Below, one piece after another: positions 47,619 to 60,368 of a stretch of DNA of 64,000 bases. The first letter of the stretch is position 1, and the number at the start of each line of letters is the position of its first letter. The position numbers were made by a program, and so were the translations under genes. The notes under the pieces are model-generated. The model worked only from the letters and a program-made list of their open reading frames with translations, was not told where the DNA came from and searched no databases. Source of the DNA: Priapulus caudatus (lineage: Eukaryota > Priapulida > Priapulimorpha > Priapulimorphida > Priapulidae); the NCBI RefSeq assembly GCF_000485595.1, contig NW_014577078.1, forward strand, positions 331,284-395,283, written 5' to 3'.

Positions 47619-48352
47619 CCAAATATGTTCAAATGACGCACAGAAACAGTGGAAGGCCACAGGCGGGATGGTATCAGAACCTTCTCAAGACAGGCATTTC
47701 AAAACAAGAATAGGTTAAGCACTCATCATTTACCTTAACAAAGCCTACAGGGCTGACAAATAGAGAGCTGCACCTTGTAGAATTTCAGCTGTGACTTGAA
47801 GCCTACATTACACTCCAGCCATGTATACAGATTCACTAGCAAACCGGCCAGTCAATTATTCAGTTTCTAAGCAGCAAACAACATGTCTTAAGCCTCCTTG
47901 AGGGATCAAAATGTTACTCCGACACTTACTCTTCGCTTCGCAGAAAGGTCATTTCAGTGCGATCCTTTCAGATAACCCGATTAAAATGGCTACGGTCACC
48001 AGCTGAAAACAAAAAAGTTTCTTTCAATCACCTCCGGTCAGACCAGTGTCCTCAGAAAATGTCTTACAATCTGCCTGCTTCCCCATTGACCTTTGACACT
48101 GCGTACCTCCAATTTCTGCACAATGGGATGGCTTTTCCTACCATGATCTATACACCGGGCAACTTCACGGCCTATGGTTCGAGCCGTCTAGATTGTGCCG
48201 CCAATCTGACATTTCCTCCCTATGAAGATTAAGCCTTAAGAGGAATGTTCCCCCTGCGTTTAACTCTTGACCTTTGATTATGCCCCCAGCTTCCGAGATA
48301 CCAACTCGTTTTCGGTTACACCCCCCCCCCGCTGACCGTACGATCGAGCGCA
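47619..48352 (-). other. Noisy second copy of repeat family 1, probable assembly error
   Basis: It follows 46660-47340 block by block in the same orientation (AGACAGGCATTT, GTCAGACCA, TCCTCAGAAAATGTC, CCCCATTGACCTTTGAC, ACACCGGGCAACT, GATACCAACTCG) but with small indels roughly every 10-20 bases. Old repeats elsewhere in the window diverge mainly by substitution. The indel pattern looks like unpolished long-read sequence. Confidence 0.75.
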
Positions 48353-48513
48353 TTCCTTTGAGAAGGTTCCTGATACCATCCCTGTGCCTTCCACTGTTTC
48401 TGTGCGTATGTGAACATATTTGGGACTAACAGGGTTTACTAGAATCCCACCAGTTCACCACAGAGTCACCGCAGTAGACGTTAGATGAGCGCTGTCGCTC
48501 CGCGGCACTTGTT
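48353..48513 (+). repeat. Repeat family 1, 3' end fragment
   Basis: CATTCCTTTGAGAAGGTTCC through GAGCGCTGTCGCTC-CGCGGCACTTGTT, clean and matching 20779-20937, in the opposite orientation to the noisy copy before it. Confidence 0.85.
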
Positions 48514-49816
48514 GAGTTTTTAACTAGTTGAGAAACAATCTTATCAGGTAAGAATTTGACGATACATTTAGTCCCGTTAGTACTTACTTTTAATGTAAAA
48601 AAATGGCAACAGAATTTTTACAAATCACCATAGAAAATTCGTGACGTAGTCAATTTAAGGTACTTTGTGAGCTCATAGTGGCCCATGTTATAAATACAAT
48701 AGCATATGGTGCCACTTTACAACATGGCTTTGCTGAACTTCTATTCTATTGGCTACAGTTGGTGTGAATATGCCAACTGCCTGTCTTTGAACATGAATGC
48801 AACCTGCCTTTGACATGCCGACTGTCCGCCCTTAAATGGAAGCAACTTCTCCCCAACATCATTTGGGTTTCTTCCCCAGTAAATCGATACACCCTACCTC
48901 CATTATTGTGCATAAAGCTCCAATATGCATTTGTAAAGCTCTACAGCCAACTGTTTTCCGTATTGGACCACCAACTATAGATAATATGGTCAATGCTTCT
49001 ATTCTACATATAAACCTGAACTCTCCATGACCACATGTTATTTGTGGAACTCTTGTTAATTAAAAAATACCATATTTATACGGTGCCAGAAGACAAGAAT
49101 AAGGTAAACACGGTAGTCATAACAAGCAGAACAGCTGTTGAGTGCGATTGGACTTCCATGAATTGCAAGCGAAGCAAGTCTTTGCCACTGCTGTGTTGGT
49201 AGTGCTCCAAAATTATGGCAACAGATTGCATACCCAACATAGTCATTGAAGAAAGAGTAATGAATCAAGGTTGTCGACACTCACCGTTACTGTACCGTAG
49301 GTTATACTTCTTCTAACTTTATTAGTGAAGCGTAAAACTTGACAACCGGTAGTGCAGTATAGCTTGACGTTTCACTGACATGTGTTACTCTCTAGCACTT
49401 CCTTCAGCAATCTTAAGGTTAACCGGCGACCACACGCATTAGTGCGTCTACTGCTAATGCCAGCAGACTAGAGATACCTTTGATCCTAGATATACCGTTA
49501 AAAGTCAACCACTTGAAAAAAAAACAGTGGCCAAACAAACTTTTTAGCTAGGGCTTATGGAGAGCAAGAGCACTCGTGAAATGTGCTAGGGAGCTGACGC
49601 ACCATTGCTCAGGGGTTTCTTCAGCCGATATAGAGGTAATGCTGACGTGACACCAAAGCCACATTTCTTTAAACAACGAGGCAGCCCTGTGATGAATGCC
49701 GCTATCATATCGCTGAGAAGCCAAGTGTGTTGACAAGACGAGCACACAAATTGCAGGCACTAGCTATAGCACGCAGCTGGCCGTCAACGCTTACGGTGGT
49801 ATCACACAATACTATC

Positions 49817-50039
49817 GCTCATAGGGTCTATGTCCCCCAGGGTACTGCCGGAACATACCCTGGTAACTATTTGATATAGTTAGGGTTAGGGTTAGGGAGT
49901 AGGCGTAGGCGACTCCCTAGACTCGTTAGTGGAGTAAGCGAGGTACGGTCCGACATATTAGATAGTACCAGGGTACGTATACCGGACAGTACCCAGGTTA
50001 CGTTCCGGCAGTACCCTGGGGGACATAGACCCTCTCAGC
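49817..50039. mobile_element. MITE with telomeric core, 9-bp TSD, copy 2
   Basis: Same family as 6834-7096, with the same termini GCTCATAGGGTC and GACCCTCTCAGC. The TSD is AATACTATC at 49808-49816 and 50040-50048. Three TTAGGG units lie at 49880-49897, followed by the shared block GAGTAGGCGTAGGCGACTCC. About 40 bp shorter than copy 1. Confidence 0.93.
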
Positions 50040-51029
50040 AATACTATCCACCATTTGCATGTTCCAGCGAAACAGCTGTGCTACACAGCGTGTAGCCGAT
50101 AGTGAAAAAAATTGTTTCAAGCACCAAATTGCAATTCATATCTGCGATCTAAGTAAATGGTTCTAACCTATATCAATGTGCTGATTTTGTACAGTTGTTG
50201 TTTTATACTCGCACGGTGACCAAAAAAACTAAATAAAAATGCAGAATAAGTAAGGAGTGGCCCGTCTTCACAAGCTAAATGAATGCGAAGATCCTAAATT
50301 AAGATCCTGATAATACGAACTCGTAGAAATCCCAAGTGCAACTAAACTAGGTGCCACGGTAGGAAAACTAGCTGCCCTGCCAGTCAGCAGCTGATCAAAC
50401 GAAGCTGGGGACAGTGTGCACAATCATATGAGTTATTTATGGGAAGTTCTATTGCAATGAGACCATTTCCCCACCATGTCTGTCTACCTCACCCCTCCCT
50501 CCACGCTTTTCTATACCTCTCGCTCATGTGCATTAACACCCTCTGTCACATCACCCTCAGTAGATGTGCGCGGGGTAGCAGGTGTTCAGATCAGTATGAA
50601 GTTAGACACTATAGCTTACATCAACATTATGATGTTGCTACTGTAGTTTCCTGTAGTTGCACATGGTTGACTCAATGTTCAGACAGGCAGGCAGCATGTT
50701 AGAGGCATCCGTGTTCTTGATGGCAGTTGGCATGTTCGATGTCATGCTGAAGGTAGGCTGTACGGGTCATGGACGTAGGCAAGGGGGTGTCGGAGCACCT
50801 GGTTACATTCATGGTCAGAGCAGCCAGCATGCATATTGCTGACGGGCATGGCATGTAGGCCAGCCAGTACCAATGCTGCGTGCATCTAATGTACATGTTG
50901 TTGGCAGCCAGCGTATTTGCTGTCGACAACCAGTGTGTATGGTGCCGATGGTCTGCTGATATGGTGTGCCCCAGTATAGTGCTGTGGGCAAATGTCTATG
51001 ATGTGAATAGCCCCAGCATCAGTGATATG

Positions 51030-51281
51030 TAGTGATGGGAATCGATTGGAATTTCATCATTGATCATCGGTTGCACCCAACCGAACGATGATCGAACTTC
51101 TTCTTATCTTTCTTATATTTCTGTATTACATAATCGGTTGAATGTTATTGATCGCAGCTACCTAATTTTATTTTCATTAATTTTTTTTTGATAATCGATT
51201 ATTTATTTTCATCATCGAGCGCTTAGTCGGTTGCTGCAAGCGGCTGACTTTCGATTATAATCGATCATCGGGGCATCACTA
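51030..51281. mobile_element. hAT MITE, 8-bp TSD GTGATATG
   Basis: The left end TAGTGATGGGAATCGATT and right end …GATCATCGGGGCATCACTA are inverted. GTGATATG at 51022-51029 and 51282-51289 is an exact 8-bp duplication, the hAT hallmark. AATCGATT, GATCATCG and ATCGG motifs repeat inside. Confidence 0.92.
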
Positions 51282-51814
51282 GTGATATGTATGCAGTATT
51301 CCTGTTATCTGTACTGCTGTAGTGTGTATTTGGACGTCACAGCAGCAGACTGTAACCATGTTGTTCTGTGTATCGCGTTTGCAATCCTTAACCTAAATAC
51401 AAGTTTTCATTTCACATCACAGTGTATTTTCCTTTTCTGTCTGGTGCCATATAAGTCCGTTTAGCTTAAGCCCGGAGTTTCATTTTTCATCCACAGATGG
51501 CAGTGTGTTTGCATACGACCCACTATCTCCATGGGGGTTCAGTGCTGGTTACTTTAGCAGCTGCATGTCTGTCTAAGGATGCAGCAATTATGGAACTTGT
51601 CCTCAGTCTTAGACCATTAGGTCAGCGGCTACACTAGTAAAATTATTATTTGCTCCCGCAATAATAAAGTAGTAGCTAGCTCAGCTCAGTGGCTTTACCC
51701 AAGCTAGGTCACACCCCATGGCTAGCTACTGGCTCCCTGCGTTAGTATCCACGTAACCGTGGGCTACGCAGTAAACTATCCAGATCCAGATCCAGATGGC
51801 TCCAGGCTCCAGGG

Positions 51815-52833
51815 TGGGGGGGTAATCCGAAAAGAAGTTGGGATGGCGAAGCTGGGGGTCAAAGGTCAAGAGGTGTAAAAGAAGGGGGAACATTCCCTCC
51901 TTAACTTAAGGTATAGGGAGGAAATGCAGAATTGCGGCACAAATCTAAACGGCTCGACCTAGGCTCGTGATAGTCGGTGTATAGCATCATGGTAGGAAAA
52001 GCCATCACCGTGTCGAAATTGGAGGTCACAGGTCAAAGGTCAATGGGCACAGGGCAGATTTTAGACATTTTCTGAGGACATGGTCTGACGGAGCGATTGG
52101 AAAACTTTTTTGTTTCAGCGGTGACCTACCATTTTTAGGGCTTTATTGAAAGGACCATGAAATGTACTTTCAGCTGACATGCGAAGAGTAAGTGTCGTAT
52201 AACCTTTTGACCCTCAAGAGGAGGGTTGAACATGGATTTGTTTACTGTTAGAAAGAATTTTACTGCCGGGTTTGCTAGTATAATCTATACATGCCTGGAC
52301 GTATGAGGCTACAATGTCACAGTGAAATTTCAAAAGCTAAATTTGGTTGAAGAAGGTTTATGCTCCTTAAATCGTATAATTCCTATGGCATTCTGTACTG
52401 TCAGTGTGTTACATGTAACTTACGCCACTGCCAGTAGCCACTGCCAGTGCATGTGATAGTACTGTGTAGTTTTTGCCTGCGTTAATTAGTTACAGGTAGC
52501 AGCTCTCTATTTCAGCCTGTAGGCTTGCGTAGGTAAATGGATGAGTGCTTACCTATTCTGTCTTGCAAATAGTTGTTGCTACTACGTACGATGGGAGCTT
52601 CCATATTTAATCTTAAGACACTTAAACGTACGCGCCATCTCGTGGCAACTTTCATAACGATTCCAACAAACATTCCTTCGAGAAGGTTCCTGAAACCATC
52701 CCTGTGCCTTCCACTGTTTCGGCGCGTATGTGAACACATTTGGGACTAACAGGGTTTACTAGAATCCCACCACTCCACCACAGAGTTACCGCAGTAGACG
52801 TGAGATGAGCGCTGTCTCTCCGCGGCACTTGTT
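51815..52833 (+). mobile_element. Repeat family 1, 5'-truncated copy
   Basis: It begins within the G-run (GGTAATCCGAAAAGAAGTTG) and is close to 19930-20937 through to CCGCGGCACTTGTT. The main differences are a few substitutions and one insertion (GAGGAGGGTTGAAC) missing from the 19798 copy. Confidence 0.85.
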
Positions 52834-53297
52834 ATTAAAAGTCACTATATAGTAGTACATTTAGTCTGGCCACCAGTCGTTCATAATACGTTGGTAGATT
52901 TTGTAACCCAAGTTAGTGATTTTTCTCTTTTATGTGTATGTAGGTGTCTAAGGTGCAAAGAACTTTTAAAATTCATGACTGAGCCTTTTTCCCCTAAAAT
53001 TCTGTTGGATTCTGTTACTAAAACCCTTACTTCACAAAGCAAGCAATCATTGAACATTTTATAATTATCTCTGAAATATATCAGAAACAAAAATATAAAA
53101 CCATAAACAAATTTGGTCCCAAGTATTAGCGAACATATTACAATTCATATTACATTGCAATATCTCTCACATTGCCTACGTTGCCAACCCTGCACTCCCT
53201 CCTCCACTTTTTCTGTTCCACACTCTCACTCCCATTTTGTACTTCGTTTGCAAGTGATGCAATGGGTTGGGGGAAGTCACAAGACTTACTAGAAAGC

Positions 53298-53397
53298 AAT
53301 ACCTATCTTACTCAGAGAGAGGTATATATTTCTTAATGTGAACTCATTAGGGATTTATTAACCTATTAATCTCTCTCTGAGTAAGGCACGTATTGCT
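53298..53397. mobile_element. Small palindromic MITE
   Basis: Left CAATACCTATCTTACTCAGA and right TCTGAGTAAGGCACGTATTG are imperfect inverted repeats, with GAGAGAG continuing on both arms. About 100 bp in all. Confidence 0.7.
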
Positions 53398-53424
53398 TAT
53401 ACGTGTAATACATGTATATATGTG

Positions 53425-53490
53425 TGTGGGGGGTGTGGGTGTGTGTGTGCGTGCGGGCGTACGTTCGTGTGCGTGCGTGTGTGGGTGTGT
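53425..53490. repeat. (GT)n-rich tract
   Basis: GTGTGGGG, GTGTGTGTGCGTGCG and related units, imperfect. Confidence 0.85.
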
Positions 53491-54695
53491 GTGGGAGATA
53501 CTAGTGAAGCCCGGCAGGTGCTAGGGCTGGATGTTAACTGTGATCCTGTCTACGGGATTTCCACTGCGAGGTGTAGGGAAGATGAGTCCGTATAGGGAGG
53601 GCTCAGTAAAAGATGCAGGTTACATATAATCAAATCATATAATAAGATAGCTGTAACTTTCTGTTATGAGATTACTGTTTCAGATTTGCAAATGCTGTGA
53701 CAGGATTACAGTTGCAATGTTTGTGAGGGGACATGATTAAAGTTTGATCAATCAATGACTGCTATCTCGGAGATTTCATTAATATAGTGCAGATTATCCG
53801 ATGGTCATCGTTTAACATGATATACGTCCTCACATGGTCAAATTTTAAGGTCATGCAGCTTGTAAAAGGATTGTTGTTTAACATGGTGCCGATAAGCGGT
53901 TTTTGTACCTTAGACTTGTAATTGTACAGCTGTGGTGTTCTATGATCACCATCGTCATCGTCATTCTGATGCATCATCTTTAAATTATGAGTGGAGGGTT
54001 GCTGCTAAGAGTGCTAGAGCCTGTCACCGTTCTTCAGTGACCCGCCTATGACCAGCTAAAAGTACAACTAGGTGTAAATTACGGCTGTATATCAATTGAT
54101 GTAAACACATTGCACGCAGCTGCGGAAAATTTAATAACCCGAAGGTATATAGGGCGCACATGTGGCTGCAGAAGCCAGTATAAATAACTATGACTGTTAT
54201 ATATAACACAGCACATGTGGATCATGTTAGGCTTTTGCTGTGTTTTATTGTGAGCTGGTGTGCTGGTGCCATTGCGCACATCCGGAGAGCGCTTGCTCCC
54301 TGCTGAAGCCAGTCTTTGTACTAGAGGTTGTGGCTGTGGTAGCCTGTGCTCAGCCCCACATGCCAGCCTGGTCATCATGTCAACAAACAACCAAACTCAT
54401 TTCTGCCCTCTAAATTCCTAGCATGCATCTTGGCTATTTTTACAGGTTGCTTAGTAACGCTTCAACACGTACGCATGCTCAATAATCATGGGCAACTTAT
54501 CTTTAACTTCTGGTCTCATATCTGTGATTCTTGTTAAAACGCTCTAAATGGACACTTGTTCACAGGGGTCGGTGTGAGAAAGAAAGGGGAGGGAAGAGGA
54601 AGAGAGACAGATTTGCAACTGGTTTACGTTATTATTATGTTATTATTAGTTATTATGACTGGTTATGAGAGCAAGTATTTGTGAGTAAGTATTTC

Positions 54696-54862
54696 TAGGT
54701 CTGAATTTCAATACTGGATAACATTTTTGTTACAAATACAATTATGTATTAACGGGGTCCATCCATTGTTTGTCACTTTTAGGTCTGAATTTCAATACTG
54801 GATAACATTTCTGTTACAAATACAATTATGTATATTAACGGGGTCCATCCATTGTTTGTCAC
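54696..54862 (+). repeat. Recent tandem duplication, 84-bp unit
   Basis: TAGGTCTGAATTTCAATACT to CCATCCATTGTTTGTCAC occurs twice in tandem, starting at 54696 and 54780. The copies differ by one substitution and a 2-base change (ATGTATTAAC versus ATGTATATTAAC). Confidence 0.95.
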
Positions 54863-55451
54863 GAGACCAAATTATCTGTCACCAGTGATAGAAATTTCAT
54901 CCTCACACGAGCGAAGCATTTGGAATGTCTCACACAAACATTTGCAGAGGCTTTCTTATATTGCAGTGTCAATATATAATTATTACTATCCTATTTTAAT
55001 TAATTATCATTATCCTACGAGTACGGTGTTACGTGTTGTCTACATGGTATCAAATTAATTCATATGTTGCTGTCTACAACTGTCACAGTATCACAATTTG
55101 ATTGCATGAGCTAGATTTATGTGATATGTTCATCTCACACTAGGTTGATACACTGTTTTTCATATATAATATATAAGAAATGGTCATTCCCTTATGGTTA
55201 TGATTGTCCTGCCACTGCCCTTAGGAATTCTGTTGACATTGATTTGGGGCCATTGTCACAGGAATTGTCTCCTAAACGTTTTTCACCGGACGTTTAAATC
55301 CAAGCGAAATTCGTGTTTTCTTTTAAACTTGCACACATAATGTGTTTCCATCTTCAAACCAGATTAAATGCAGATTTTTACAGGCAAATGGGTATGTGCC
55401 ATTTTGAAATATAAAGTTGGCTGTCATTTTGGGTCATGTCAATTCGTTTTG

Positions 55452-56466
55452 TTTAGCTCACTTTGATATCGTCAAGATGAGCTATTGCCATGGGCCGTCG
55501 TCTATAGTACGTTCGTCTGTCCGTCAACATTTGGCTACGGTCAACGATAACTTGAGAACCGTTTGACCCACATGTTTCAAATTGCATACAGTTGTTACTC
55601 CTATGGGAGAGGTGTGAACGTCCTGTTTTGGGGCACGCCAGTTAACCTACTTTCGAGCCACACCCACCTTTTGGCAAAAATGGAAATGGCCATAAGTCAG
55701 TTCAGGTTCAACGGATTTTGCTCATTTTTGGTATGTGAATGAATAACGACTGGCCCCAAAACATATCACAGAGGTTTTGACATTTTTTTTAAATTATGCA
55801 AATTAGATAGATTTTGGCAATTTCACTATGCATTTCAGTGTCTGCCTACGGTCAACGATAACTCAAGAACCGTATGACCCACGTTTCAAATTGCATACAG
55901 TTGTTACTCCTATGGGAGAGATTTGAACGTCCTATTTTGAAGCACGCCAGTCAACCTACTTTCGAGCCACGCCCACTTTTTGGCAAAAATGGAAATGTCC
56001 ATCTAGATTCATTCGATTTTGTTAAATTTACCTACCTGCCTACCTACCTACCTAACTACCTGCCTACCTGCCTACCTGCCTACCTACCTACCTACCTACG
56101 TGTAATATTGTGTTTTAGATTCTTCGTTACAGTAATTTGACTGGAATATTTTATAACTTTTATTTGCGCGATAATCAAAAACCAAAATGGCGATAAAAAT
56201 GGCAAAATGGAAAAATGGAAAAATGGAAAAAAATGGCAATCATCGCGATCATTTAGGCGTAGCGCCATCTCTCGCTCAGATTTCAAACTCAGATTTTCGC
56301 ATCAGAACTAACCCTGAAACAAAACATTGAAATTTCTATTAGTATAAAACAGGGAATAAGGACATTTGATCACATTTTGGTCGGTCATAAATGAAACACT
56401 TACCAAATTTTAATCTCCCTCTTCTATCACACCCAAGGTGAGCTATAGTGTCATTGACACTTTCAT
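55452..56466 (+). mobile_element. Repeat family 2, two 311-bp units
   Basis: Anchors at 55535 and 55846 (311 bases apart). A (CTAC/CTGC)n tract lies at 56030-56098, and an AAATGG-rich expansion at about 56185-56237. The tail is GGTGAGCTATAGTGTCATTG. Confidence 0.85.
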
Positions 56467-57330
56467 CCATTATACACGTTTATAAAAGATCTATGGCTGT
56501 GTTGAAATCATCATATCATCATTTTGTTTGGTTTCCTATATAAGCTTGTGGTAGCCACTGACATTTACTTGGCCTCCATTTTTAATAATTATTCCAGCAG
56601 ACCCAGTGAAGCACTTGTTTTTAGCCATGAACCATATAGTAATTTTTCCCAACATGATTTATAATACCGTTCATATGTACTTCTATTGATATGCGGATGT
56701 TTAGAATTCATATGAGAAGTGTTTGTCCAATGACCTTTTCATCCTTAACGAGTCTAAACTTTGATTTGATTTTTTATGTGTAATTCTGCAAATATTGCAG
56801 TCATTAAAAGCCATATCTCTGATAGGTTTCAGGTAAAATGTATGATTTTATTAGTCTTATATAACCACAAAACACATAACATGTGTTTCAATAATAAAAC
56901 TTAATTCATTCAATGAAAAATTAAATTGAACAATGTTAACAAATGTAGACGCCTTTATTACCAATAGCATAGACTAAGAATATTAAGACACGACATGCAG
57001 GATATAAACCGTACTGAAATCTGTTACTGGATGTGCAATACCGCCAACTGGCATTATGTGCATTCTCCTGCTGTAACTGTAATTGTAATAATGGACGTGC
57101 CACCGATATCACTCTGACTCATTATCTTAGTTTATGAATGTTTTGAAGACAATAACTTTTAGACAATTTCAATGAAGATAAAGAACCTTAGCTAGGAAAT
57201 AAGTATAATTTACTAAAAAGATCAAATCTAGTTTTTATGGATTTATTGTTTCATATTCAATCATCAACATTTGGACATGTGCATGCAGTATACAAATACA
57301 GCCCCAGTAATACGAATGAAGTGTTATACA

Positions 57331-57380
57331 TAAATATATATATATACGTGTGCGTGCGTGCGTGTGTATATATATATATA
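57331..57380. repeat. (TA)n(CGTG)n(TA)n microsatellite
   Basis: TA units flank a CGTGCGTG core. Confidence 0.9.
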
Positions 57381-58207
57381 TACATATCTTGCATGTCGCT
57401 GTCCAAATTTTGGTGATTGAATATAAATGAATAAAATAATAAAACCCAGACATTCCACTTTTTTATTGAATTAAATTTAATTCCCAGCTATAGTTCTTCC
57501 CTTTTTAAAAAACTTTAGTTTTAAACACATCAGGGCATTTTCTATTATTAAGAATTAGAGTACCAACAGGAATATGGAACTAACACAAGGTGGCGCCACT
57601 GTACGTCGGCTGACACGAAAACCAGCGAAGTGTCGTGTGTTTATATTCTTAGTATATGTCGATAGCAAGATAAAACATGATAAAATAAAAAATGTTGAAG
57701 CTTTGTCTTTTAATAATCATGCGGAACAAATGCATAAATGTAACAATACTATTATAAGTAAATGAGAAATAAATTTGGAAAAATTATCCCCTTTTTTTGA
57801 ACAATTCATTTTGTGAGTATGAAGACACAGGTGCTGCAGACTCTCATGTAAAACATGACAAACACTCAACTGAAAATGTTTGGTATAAAGATATGGGTGA
57901 AAAAGAAAAACAGCTTGGGTAGCTGTACTATGTGGGCGGGTAACATGAAAAATCTTTCTTTTTCTGTTCTGAAAAAAACATAACCTTCTAGAATATGAAG
58001 TTTATTGTGTATAATCCTAGAAAATCGTTGAAATTAAGCTAACATCTATCTTGTCAGAGGAGCAATATTTTCCTTTGTGCAAGAATTTGTTTTGCAAAAG
58101 TTGTATTCGTCTACATTCTCTCAGTTGTGAACAATGGCAGCTAACCACTAACACTAACCACAACAGACTGCATATTTAATATGGTATTAAACTGGTGGCA
58201 AATTTTT

Positions 58208-58320
58208 TGCAGTGTGTACACGATATCCCGCTCCAAATACGCGCTGGCCCGCACCAATTTGGCCCCACAAATGAAGGAGGCCAGGCCCGCTTCAAAGCTG
58301 GCTAACTTGGAGCGTACCAA
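58208..58320 (+). repeat. Dispersed repeat, GC-rich (pair with 13120-13226)
   Basis: GTGTACACGATATCCCGCTC followed by AAATACGCGCTGGCCCGC, matching the reverse complement of 13120-13226. It lies about 500 bp upstream of YAP exon D. Confidence 0.75.
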
Positions 58321-58838
58321 GTTAGACCGCATTGAACGTGTCTGTATGCAATGTGGGGCCAGGCGCACGTCAGATTTCGCAATACACATGCGCATAGCCT
58401 TATTTAGGTCACATAAAAGTACAGTAGCTGTCTGTCGAGTCGTAACGGGCTAAACTGCGCGTGCACAGTCAATCCGTGCCAACTTAGCTCGCTTTAGAGT
58501 TTTGTGTCTGTACGCTACGATTTGGCGAGCACCGGTTTGATACCATATCAAATTTTGCAGTCTGTACGGGGTATAACAATCGAAAACCACTAGAAACTTT
58601 AAAAAATGTAACGAATCCTGTATTTTTGTCTGTAATTGGTGAACAGTATAGCAATCAAGAATAGTCATACCAAGATCATTACTTTATTGTTATTTTATTA
58701 ATATTTATTTACTTGCTACAAGACAAGATTGAATAATGAGAGCCTATACAAACGTAATGTGGAGCAATCAACATTGCACTGTGGCTATGTGCTGTAAAAA
58801 TCTCTGCAACCTCAGTATTTCAATCTTCCTTAATTTAG
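58321..58838. other. End of intron C before exon D
   Basis: Noncoding. The CTGTACGGGGTATA block at about 58562 is shared with 13270. The polypyrimidine tract before exon D (CAATCTTCCTTAATTTAG) is modest. Confidence 0.6.
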
Positions 58839-59058
58839 GAAATGATGTTGAGGAATCACCTGGGTGGAGAAGAGCGTAGCACACCAGTAAGCACAACTGT
58901 GACGGGCGTTGTCGATCCATTCCTCGGCAGTGGTGGAGAATACCACGCTAGGCAGGAGAGCGCAGACAGTGGCCTGGAGCTGGGGACCAACTACAGTCTA
59001 CCTCGAACCCCTGAAGACTTCCTTGGGAACGTCGATGAGATGGATACTAGTGATGGTA
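58839..59058 (+). CDS. yap1: YAP exon D: LATS site, degron region and activation domain
   Basis: The acceptor TTAATTTAG precedes a phase-0 start, so exon C joins directly (…IFRQ then EMMLRNHL…). The exon encodes residues 132-204. Visible motifs are VDPFL (156-160), YHARQES (166-172), which contains the HxRxxS consensus for LATS kinases, DSG (174-176) at the place of the CK1/beta-TrCP phosphodegron, NYSLPRTPEDFL (182-193) with the Tyr that is an Abl target in vertebrate YAP, and VDEMDTSD, the acidic start of the activation domain. The degron is DSGLEL rather than the vertebrate DSGLSM, so the second phospho-Ser is replaced by Glu. The donor is taken as GTGAGT after 59058; GTAGTG after 59055 is also possible and removes one residue without changing phase. 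Confidence 0.95.
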
Positions 59059-60003
59059 GTGAGTACTCTGAGATACACGAGCATAATGCAGAATATCACT
59101 TCAAGCCAAGATTTCAAAAATAATTTTCGTCCGGTGTCGTGTTTTCCCCCACTTTCACGATACTTACAATTGTTGCTTAAGTAACACCAACTGTCTGTAG
59201 TAATGATAACATGTCTTTAAACTTTCGTACTGTCTTCTCGCTGTATTGTCAAAAACATGCACAATTAGAATTTTGATTACTCGTTTTGATTTCCGCCGCC
59301 ATTTCTTGCGATTCTCGGGGCACCAAATTAACTACACGGAATTAGATGCCCTCTTGTTTGAATCGGGTGCTTTATGAATGAACTTCTTTTGAAGGCATCA
59401 TTTGCAAATTAATTGTCGTCATAATTAAATATGCTATGGTGTTATGATGTGTTCAATTACTATTTTCTATGCTATGACAGCATAAATTCTTAGTGTTTAT
59501 CAGGTTGGTATAATCAGTAACATATCCGGTATTAGTTAAAACTATATTTTGCTGTATTTTTTCCAGATATGGTATTTCTTTTAAGTAGCTGCTACTATGC
59601 CCTAACTAATAGTGTTTCTCTTGCCCATTGATGTTTCTGTGTCACATTGCCTTCGTAGTGACTCCCATAGACTTAAGGATAGACTCAGGGTGTCAACCTT
59701 TAGGTACCAACCCTTTGCTATTACTGAGAAATGTGACACACATTTTTTCAGATAAATTTACAATTTTGGCTGTTACGTAATTAGGGATGATGTTTTTCTT
59801 CACGGTGAGTGTAGAAAGACATCTCGTTTATTAAATAGATGGGCGTTGGATTAGATTTGATGAGCAGTTCTGTTTGTTGTATTGCCCTTTGCAGAGGTAG
59901 CTGTCCATAACTCTGAGCCTATCCTTAAGTTTTCGAACTATGTATAATATGTCAACGTATCTAACTCTATGTACTCTTTCTTATAATGTTAATCCACTTG
60001 CAG
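59059..60003. other. YAP intron D
   Basis: Starts GTGAGT and ends CACTTGCAG, phase 1. It contains repeat family X at 59177-59570; nothing else recognised. Confidence 0.85.
59177..59570 (+). repeat. Repeat family X, copy in intron D
   Basis: It begins AAGTAACACCAACTGTCTG, contains GATAACATGTCTTTAAAC and TCTTAGTGTTTATCAGG, and ends near AACTATATTTTGCTG. It starts about 120 bases after the exon D donor. Confidence 0.7.
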
Positions 60004-60146
60004 ACCAAAGTCAGAATCCGCAGCAACACAGTCGTGTCCCACCAGACTTTTTAGACTCGATGCAAGGAACGAACGTTGATTTGGGGGGTTTGGAGAGCAC
60101 TACGGCAGGAACAAATATGGAGAGTGATGATCTTGTGCCAAGTTTG
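60004..60146 (+). CDS. yap1: YAP exon E: activation domain
   Basis: The acceptor CTTGCAG and donor GTATGT bound 143 bases, phase 1 to phase 0, encoding residues 206-252. A Gln/Asn-rich start is followed by PPDFLDSMQGTNVDLGGLES, which carries the strongly conserved GTNVDLG core of YAP/TAZ activation domains, then an acidic segment ending DDLVPSL, equivalent to the ELMPSL block of vertebrate YAP. Confidence 0.95.
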
Positions 60147-60329
60147 GTATGTTTCATGTACAGTATCATTTTACAAAATAGACAGCATAGACTTTATTCT
60201 GAGAATGTAAAAAACTTTATTCATTAGCATTACTAAAAATGCTCAAAATTGTCAAATGGAATAATACATAAATTCAAAATATCCTTTAAACGTGGAGCTC
60301 CTTATCACCATGTTATATATATAGGTGTG

Positions 60330-60368
<39 letters not shown>

